The position numbers were made by a program, and so were the translations under genes. This document shows positions 8,976-12,808 of a DNA stretch of 12,808 nucleotides, piece by piece (the first letter of the stretch is position 1; each line of letters begins with the position of its first letter). Source of the stretch: Pilaira anomala (Eukaryota > Mucoromycota > Mucoromycetes > Mucorales > Mucoraceae). Location: NCBI GenBank assembly GCA_025716855.1, contig JAIXMQ010000206.1, forward strand, positions 1 through 12,808, written 5' to 3'. Below the pieces are notes generated by a model. The model worked only from the letters and a program-made list of their open reading frames with translations. It was not told the DNA's origin and made no database searches.

Positions 8976-9944
8976 AGATTAACTTGAGACTTTTATTTTA
9001 ATTTATTTCCATTTTAAAAATTAAACAAAAAAAAGTATTTACTGCCATGGATTTTGACCTTTTACGAATGTTGCGAGACGAGATTGCTTTAGTCGAGATC
9101 GAAATGGAAATTGTAGCCGAGATTATTAAAGATACTCAGGATAGCGACAAAAAAAAGACCAGAGGTGGGTCTACCGTAGGTCGTCGTTATATTGACAGGG
9201 ACTATCTTCAGGGACACCGTCGTCTTTATAACGATTACTTTTCCGCAAGTCCCGTTTATACTGACAAGCAATTCCGAAGACGATTCAGAATGAGACGCTC
9301 ATTGTTCTTACGCATCGTCGAAGACGTGAAAGGTAAGAATCCTTACTTTCGCCAACGAAGAGATGCTGCTCAAAAGCTCGGGCTTTCTCCTTTGCAGAAG
9401 ATTACTGCAGCTATCCGTCAACTTGCATACGGAATCTCCTCTGATTGAGTTGACGAGTATATTCGCATTGGAGAATCTGCAGCAATGGAGTGTCTCAAAC
9501 GATTCTGCCACACAATTTTTGAGGTTTACGAGGACAAGTACTTGCGTACGCCGAACGAGCAAGATGTAGAACGTCTGATGAAAGAGGGAGAGAGTAGAGG
9601 TTTTCCCGGAATGCTTGGATCCATAGATTGTATGCATTGGGTATGGAAGAACTGCCCAAAGGCTTGGCACGGTCAGTATACAGGCAAGGAAAAAATGCCG
9701 ACTGTTATCCTTGAAGCAGTAGCCTCATACGATCTGTGGATATGGCATGCTTTCTTCGGTCTTCCCGGGGCATTAAATGATATTAATGTCTTGGGCCGTT
9801 CCCATGTATTCGATGACACCCGAAGTTGAGTTTGTTATCAACGGTAACAAATACAACAAGGGCTACTACCTCGCAGATGGTATTTACCCTGCTTTCTCTA
9901 CGTTCGTCAAGACCATCTCTGAACCACAGAGTGAAATGAAGAAG

Positions 9945-9997
9945 GTAAATTATATTAAACAAATTTTAACGGGAGACAAAATTTTTGAATCTTTTAG
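9945..9997 (+). other. Predicted 53-nt intron in the Harbinger transposase
   Basis: Donor GTAAAT, branch-like TTTTAAC (9964-9970) and acceptor TTTTAG. Removing it joins ...SEMKK to [20 protein letters not shown], the continuous order conserved in Harbinger transposases. Retention leads into a shifted, non-homologous frame. Confidence 0.85.
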
Positions 9998-10375
9998 GTC
10001 TTTGCGAAGGCACAGGAATCTGTGCAAAAGGATGTGGAACGTGCGTTTGGTGTGTTGCAGGCACAATTTGCCATGATCAAAAGTCCCGCAAGAATGTGGA
10101 ATGAGGGTGATATGCAAGCAATCATGAAGACTTGTATCATCCTCCACAACATGATTGTCGAGGATGAAAGAGGTCAAAACCTGGACCATGAATACGATGG
10201 CGCACCCACCACCACCTCCACTACTACTACTTCTGATACATTGGGTGATTCAGAGAGCTTTGGCGCTTTTAAGCAACGATATGCCGAAATTCTGGATCAC
10301 TCAATGCATCAACGTCTACAGAATGACTTAGTTGTGCATTTGTGGGGTAGACACGGTCATGAAAACCTTCAATAA
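9998..10375 (+). CDS. Harbinger transposase terminal exon (catalytic E and C-terminus)
   Basis: This exon is fully open from the acceptor at 9997 to TAA 10373-10375. It reads VFAKAQES, then the catalytic glutamate in [12 protein letters not shown], then MIKSPARMW and the conserved [13 protein letters not shown] block that closes the DDE domain, and a Thr-rich tail (TTTSTTTT). The stop codon overlaps an AATAAA at 10371-10376. It belongs to the broken transposase and is not expected to be made alone, although ATG codons near 10072 could give a short fragment. Confidence 0.85.
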   Translation, partial: VFAKAQESVQKDVERAFGVLQAQFAMIKSPARMWNEGDMQAIMKTCIILHNMIVEDERGQNLDHEYDGAPTTTSTTTTSDTLGDSESFGAFKQRYAEILDHSMHQRLQNDLVVHLWGRHGHENLQ

Positions 10376-10415
10376 ATTTACTTTTTTTTTTAAAAAAATA
10401 TATATATATATTTAT
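10376..10415. terminator. Shared 3' ends of the convergent Harbinger genes
   Basis: Only 40 bases separate the two stop codons. An AATAAA overlaps each stop: 10371-10376 on the plus strand and 10420-10415 on the minus strand. Between them lie T-rich and A-rich runs and a TA repeat (about 10399-10411) followed by TTTA units. This compact block probably serves 3'-end formation of both transcripts; overlapping 3' UTRs could give double-stranded RNA. Confidence 0.5.
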
Positions 10416-11410
10416 TTATTTATTTGATTTAATATCGTCAGTTTCAACTTCTTCTACTACTACTTCAGTTTCTACTTCTTCCGATACCGCATTTTCTATT
10501 CTGTTATAATGTCGGATCATCGTCTCCTCCTTGGCTTGCTTAAAGAAGCTGAAAACCTCGGGATCATCAACGCAGATCGAAGAATACTTCAACAATACTT
10601 GGACTTCCAAAGCCCTTTTCTTATGCTCGAGAACATCATCCATAATCTTCATTAGGCCTCTTCTGTCTTCTGCCAACTTCTTCATACGCTTGACCGCCTC
10701 TTCGTGACGATCATTATCAGCAGCAGGCTTCCGTTTCATCTGCTTCTTACTTGCTTTACATCCAAGCGGACGTGAGCCGGAAGCAGGCTGTTTAACAGAG
10801 CCTTCACTGTCTTCATTTAAAACTGCTTTTGAAGCAGCTTTTCTTCTTACCTTCTCTTCTTCCTCTTCTAAACGTTCGATCCATTTAGGGCTGTCAGAAA
10901 GAACATCCCAACAATGCCTCAAGTTGAAATGTTGTTTGAATCGAAAAAAATACAATTCCTTAGCCCTAGGATGCTATTATTATTTTAGAAAAAATGTCAG
11001 TAACTTCTAATAATTATGATTGTATACAAAGATATTACCGTTTCCATGATAGGATTGGCTCCACTCTTCATGGTTTTTTTCGCTTGTGAAAATCGACCAC
11101 AATACCCGGAAACTTGCTTTTGGATGGTCTTAAAGCGACCATACAAGCTTTCCCAGGAGCGTTCTTCGAAAGTGGCCAACTTGTACTTGTTAAAGTCCTC
11201 CAAGATTTGACCCCAAAACCTTTTCAGATCTTGGTCATTACCAGTACTTGGATCCTCAGAGATGTGGATCCAGGACTTACACAATTGGACGTCTTCGTCG
11301 GCCATCCAGTTTTTACCACGAGGAGCTTTAGCCTTACCTTTGGTAGTGGTAGTGGCAACTGTGGTTTCAGGTTGAGCAATGACAACTGCGGTTTCAGGTT
11401 GAATAGACAT
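10416..11410 (-). CDS. Harbinger Myb/SANT-like DNA-binding protein (two exons)
   Basis: Exon 1 runs 11410-11039 from ATG, exon 2 10973-10416, giving about 309 residues with no stop. The spliced order is a low-complexity Thr/Ala N-terminus, a trihelix/SANT region (RGKNWMADEDVQLCKSWIHIS...FWGQILEDF...SLYGRFKTIQKQVSGYCG), then across the splice AKELY...FNLRHCWDVLSDSPKW, an acidic patch (EEEEE), a basic stretch with RPLGCKASK (the NAM-associated C-terminal signature) and a coiled-coil-like helix. In Harbinger elements this second protein enters the nucleus, binds the element ends and recruits the nuclease. It is convergent to the transposase with stops 40 bases apart. The exon 2 frame also opens at TTG 10955, which is only internal. 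It remains intact while the transposase is dead. Confidence 0.85.
10974..11038 (-). other. Predicted 65-nt intron in the Myb-like gene
   Basis: On the minus strand the donor is GTAATA (from 11038) and the acceptor AATAATAG (ending 10974), with a branch-like TTACTGAC between them. Splicing is phase 0 and links ...ANPIMET to HPRAKELY, restoring the family's conserved order; without it the frame stops within the intron (...IIIIRSY). The nearby alternative acceptor at CCTAG would put TAA in frame. Confidence 0.75.
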
Positions 11411-11514
11411 TTTTTGATATAAGAATATTATTAAAAAAAATTAACAAGATTTTAGTTACTGAAATTAGGCAAATTTTATTTTTTTTTTATTTTTTTCTGA
11501 AGGTAATTTAATTT

Positions 11515-11580
11515 TAATCTTTTTCCGGAAAGATTAAATAATGTGTAAATTTACACTTTTTTTAATCTTTTTTCTGGAAA
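11515..11580. repeat. Harbinger right subterminal palindromes and direct repeat
   Basis: TAATCTTT (11515-11522) and AAAGATTA (11529-11536) form a hairpin with loop TTCCGG. GTGTAAATTTACAC (11543-11556) is a perfect 14-bp palindrome. The unit TTTAATCT plus a T-run and CCGGAAA/CTGGAAA occurs twice, from 11513 and from 11561. These lie upstream of the Myb-like gene start (11410), inside the element's right end. Confidence 0.5.
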
Positions 11581-11604
11581 ATTTTATTTTAACTTTTTCT
11601 TAAT

Positions 11605-11615
11605 CCAACCGTTGG
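11605..11615 (-). promoter_or_regulatory. Subterminal Myb-type motif CCAACGGTTGG, right
   Basis: Read on the minus strand this is the same core as in both terminal repeats and in the left subterminal site. Its outer edge is 72 bases from the right element end; the left counterpart starts 92 bases from the left end. It sits in the promoter zone of the Myb-like gene, so self-regulation is conceivable; this is inferred. Confidence 0.5.
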
Positions 11616-11660
11616 GTGAGTTAAAAGCTAAAAAAATCGGAGTAATTTAAAATTTAGTCG

Positions 11661-11686
11661 ATTTACTCCAACCGTTGGGAATGCTC
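11661..11686 (-). repeat. Harbinger right terminal inverted repeat (26 bp)
   Basis: Exact reverse complement of 8874-8899, ending GGGAATGCTC and followed by the TTA duplication. It contains CCAACCGTTGG at 11668-11678, at the same distance from the end as in the left repeat. Confidence 0.95.
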
Positions 11687-11689
11687 TTA
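11687..11689. repeat. Target site duplication TTA, right copy
   Basis: Matches TTA at 8871-8873 and marks the right insertion border of the Harbinger element. Confidence 0.9.
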
Positions 11690-11842
11690 GTGCTTTTCTA
11701 CATCTAAATTATTATTATCTCCTACCAATATACACTTCATTATAAATAACAACAATAAAATAAAACAAAAAAAAACTCTAATTAGGGTTGAAAAAAGAAC
11801 ATGTGATTAAAAAAAAAAAACAGGAACACCCGTTTAGCATTT

Positions 11843-11854
11843 AATGAATTCATT
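11843..11854. repeat. 12-bp perfect palindrome AATGAATTCATT
   Basis: It lies between two copies of a CCCGT(C)TTTAG-like sequence (near 11829 and 11855), just before the G/C-rich block. Confidence 0.4.
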
Positions 11855-11856
11855 CC

Positions 11857-11908
11857 CGTCTTTAGGGCGAGATGGCCGTCAGCGAGCGAAGCGAGTAGGT
11901 CAGCTCGT
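11857..11908. other. G/C-rich block with GCGAG repeats, possible Helitron 3' end region
   Basis: In an otherwise A/T-rich stretch this block holds GGCGAGATGGCC, the direct repeat GCGAG-CGAA-GCGAG (11882-11895), GTCAGC twice (11878-11883 and 11899-11904) and a possible stem CGAGC (11883-11887) with GCTCG (11903-11907). Helitron 3' ends carry a G/C hairpin near the terminus, but the expected CTRR just after it is not seen, so the assignment is tentative. It could also be the edge of another unrelated repeat. Confidence 0.3.
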
Positions 11909-12119
11909 TATTATTAAAGCAAGATCATGGTTTAATGCTGGCATAGGCAAACCACATTACTTTCTCATAGGTCAATAACATAACAGGTTGTCATATATGG
12001 AAAGTGACAGTAACAAGAGTTTGTTTAACCTTGCATGAATTTCAGATCAAAGTAACTCGCCAATAGATACGCGTAATTATAACTGAGAAGAATCTAGAAT
12101 GTAACACAGGAAGAAGACG

Positions 12120-12169
12120 TTATATCATATCAAATTATTATAATAACAAAATTATATCATAGCAAATTA
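12120..12169. repeat. Two near-identical 18-bp direct repeats
   Basis: TTATATCATATCAAATTA (12120-12137) and TTATATCATAGCAAATTA (12152-12169) differ at one base and are 32 bases apart start to start. No gene is adjacent. Confidence 0.5.
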
Positions 12170-12262
12170 CATCACATCTTTATTATCATCATTATCATGA
12201 ACATACTTACCTTTACCATATTTATATACATCTTCTATGATATCAATTGATATGACTTTCCG

Positions 12263-12292
12263 TATGTTTCCGCTAAAGGAAACATATAAATA
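12263..12292. promoter_or_regulatory. Hairpin TATGTTTCC...GGAAACATA overlapping a TATA box
   Basis: Perfect 9-bp arms (12263-12271 and 12278-12286) flank GCTAAA and run directly into TATAAATA (12285-12292). The layout resembles the palindrome plus TATAAATA at 1040-1084. Any gene it might serve is unclear, as the next start codon with a recognisable product is 320 bases downstream inside the Tc1 element. Confidence 0.3.
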
Positions 12293-12497
12293 TGACCATC
12301 ATTTAGATAGTTTTCTCCTTGTCTGATTTTATATCTTTCTTTCTAAAATAAAAAATAACGTAACAGAGTTTTAACAATACTTCCTTCGTATCTTTTTATT
12401 TCTTTAAGTTTTACCTTTATTCTCTTTCCCATCCAAAACAGCGATAGCTCTGATTACTTGGTATGTATTATAGTACTTGTCGATATATACATATATA

Positions 12498-12808
12498 CAG
12501 TCGTAGTGAATAAAGATATGGATTTTTTAAAATTTCATTTTTTTTATTGTAAGGGTCTATTACTTTTATTTTAAGTTTGAATCACTTTTCGAAACACGAT
12601 CGCTTTAATAATGCAAGACATCACTAACGTACAACACCAAAGGTATAAGGATCTCACCGATTACCAATACGGTCAGATTTCGGGTGCATATGACTTCGGT
12701 AATTGTAAGATTGTGGACATTGCACGAAAAATGAACCTCAATACTTCAACCGTGTTTGGTTGTATAGAGCGAATCAAGAAAAATGGTACTACCATACCAA
12801 AAAAAGTA
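12498..12808 (+). mobile_element. Tc1/mariner element, left part, cut by the window edge
   Basis: The sequence TATATACAGTCGTAGTGAA has the form of a TA target site followed by a terminal repeat beginning CAGT, as in many Tc1 elements. A Tc1-type transposase start follows 113 bases later. Only one end is in the window, so the inverted repeat cannot be confirmed; the start could be 12496 instead. Confidence 0.5.
12611..12808 (+). CDS. Tc1/mariner transposase, N-terminal fragment
   Basis: Sixty-six codons are open from ATG 12611 to the window edge with no stop. The fragment reads LTDYQYGQISGAYDFG followed by a helix-turn-helix of the Tc1/Pax paired-like type, CKIVDIARKMNLNTSTVFGCIERIKKNG, and then TTIPKK, the place where these proteins usually enter the linker to the second DNA-binding helix bundle. 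This domain binds the element's terminal repeats; the DDE/D catalytic domain would lie beyond the edge. Whether the gene is intact cannot be seen. A non-transposon HTH protein is the main alternative, but the CAGT-type end upstream favours a transposon. Confidence 0.75.
   Translation, partial: MQDITNVQHQRYKDLTDYQYGQISGAYDFGNCKIVDIARKMNLNTSTVFGCIERIKKNGTTIPKKV

Larger units (their letters stand above)
9047..10375 (+). pseudogene. PIF/Harbinger DDE transposase, broken
   Basis: The start is ATG 9047 in good context (GCCATGG). The N-terminal part is charged, followed by RRYIDRDYLQGH...YF and FRRRFRMRRSLFLRI, typical of Harbinger nucleases and their trihelix-like region. The DDE catalytic domain is recognisable: first D at 9626-9628 (GSIDCMHW), second D at 9779-9781 (LNDINVL) and E at 10037-10039 (VERAFGVL), so all three catalytic codons remain. 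Two lesions disable it: an in-frame TGA at 9446-9448 between GISSD and VDEYIRIGES, and a frame change at about 9812-9830, where VFDD runs into [10 protein letters not shown] with several expected residues missing. A 53-nt intron (9945-9997) follows. Family members cut and paste the element together with the Myb-like partner; this copy can only yield fragments. Confidence 0.9.
8874..11686 (+). mobile_element. Complete PIF/Harbinger DNA transposon (2,813 bp)
   Basis: The element is delimited by perfect 26-bp terminal inverted repeats (8874-8899 and 11661-11686) and a TTA duplication on both sides. It carries the two genes typical of the superfamily, a DDE nuclease (plus strand) and a Myb/SANT-like protein (minus strand), arranged convergently with each transcribed inward from its own end. 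Its left edge lies 38 bases after the Helitron helicase stop, so it landed in the Helitron 3' trailer and is younger than the Helitron insertion. The repeats are identical, which suggests a fairly recent arrival, yet the nuclease gene is broken. Movement would need nuclease supplied from another copy. Confidence 0.93.
4025..11907 (+). mobile_element. Helitron (rolling-circle transposon), interrupted by a PIF/Harbinger element; ends approximate
   Basis: The element is identified by its Rep/helicase gene (about 4177-8835). A plausible 5' end is the TC at 4025-4026, preceded by A as expected for Helitron insertion between A and T. It starts TCTATATAATTAAAA, a TC plus A/T-rich start similar to many Helitron 5' ends. 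The 3' end is uncertain: I find no clean hairpin followed by CTRR, and the best candidate zone is the G/C-rich block at 11857-11908. Without the 2.8-kb nested Harbinger insertion the Helitron would be about 5 kb, a normal size for an autonomous copy. The element is certain; the exact borders are inference. Confidence 0.5.
11690..12497. other. Non-coding spacer with Helitron trailer and G/C-rich block
   Basis: The first part (to about 11800) is A/T-rich, has AATAAA near 11754 and probably continues the Helitron 3' trailer that the Harbinger insertion split. The G/C-rich block at 11857-11908 follows, then A/T-rich DNA with a short direct repeat, a hairpin and a TATA-like sequence. No open frame of note or RNA gene is visible. 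Confidence 0.6.

Noticed and set aside
11016..11422. Plus-strand frames (11016-11210, 11114-11422) opposite the Myb-like gene
   Set aside because: The minus-strand reading has clear family signatures and a matching splice; the plus-strand frames have none.
11776..11780. CTAAT as the Helitron 3' CTRR|T end
   Set aside because: No G/C hairpin lies just upstream, as would be needed; only A-rich sequence is there.

Overview
The window looks like a transposon-rich, strongly A/T-biased stretch of a fungal genome, most likely an early-diverging (Mucoromycota-type) fungus. Three things point that way: very A/T-rich non-coding DNA around coding DNA of ordinary composition, three short introns (53, 53 and 65 nt) with GTA...TAG borders, and the combination of Helitron, PIF/Harbinger and Tc1/mariner elements. 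The species cannot be named from the sequence alone. I see no host housekeeping gene, rRNA, tRNA or CRISPR array.

Layout. Positions 1 to about 4024 are A/T-rich DNA with no convincing gene; they hold several perfect short hairpins and one promoter-like block near 1040-1170. From about 4025 a Helitron begins. It encodes one long Rep/helicase (about 4177-8835) with three zinc knuckles, the HUH/two-tyrosine Rep nuclease and a Pif1-type helicase. The gene is split by a 53-nt intron and broken by three small frameshifts: near 4180-4196, between about 4528 and 4585, and in the A-run at 8215-8219. Thirty-eight bases after the helicase stop codon a complete PIF/Harbinger element (8874-11686) is inserted. 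It has perfect 26-bp terminal inverted repeats and a TTA target duplication on each side. Its two genes converge: a DDE transposase on the plus strand (9047-10375, one intron, disabled by an in-frame TGA and a small frameshifting lesion) and a Myb/SANT-like DNA-binding partner on the minus strand (11410-10416, one intron, open throughout). After the element come the probable Helitron 3' trailer, a G/C-rich block at 11857-11908 that may be near the Helitron 3' end, and about 600 bases of A/T-rich spacer. A Tc1/mariner element then starts near 12498; only the N-terminal helix-turn-helix part of its transposase (from 12611) lies in the window.

How the parts work together. The Helitron protein would nick and unwind DNA for rolling-circle transposition. 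In PIF/Harbinger elements the Myb-like protein normally binds the element ends and recruits the DDE nuclease. Here each end carries two copies of a CCAACGGTTG motif that fits the Myb consensus YAACGG, so the element encodes both a likely binder and its likely sites, while its own nuclease is dead.
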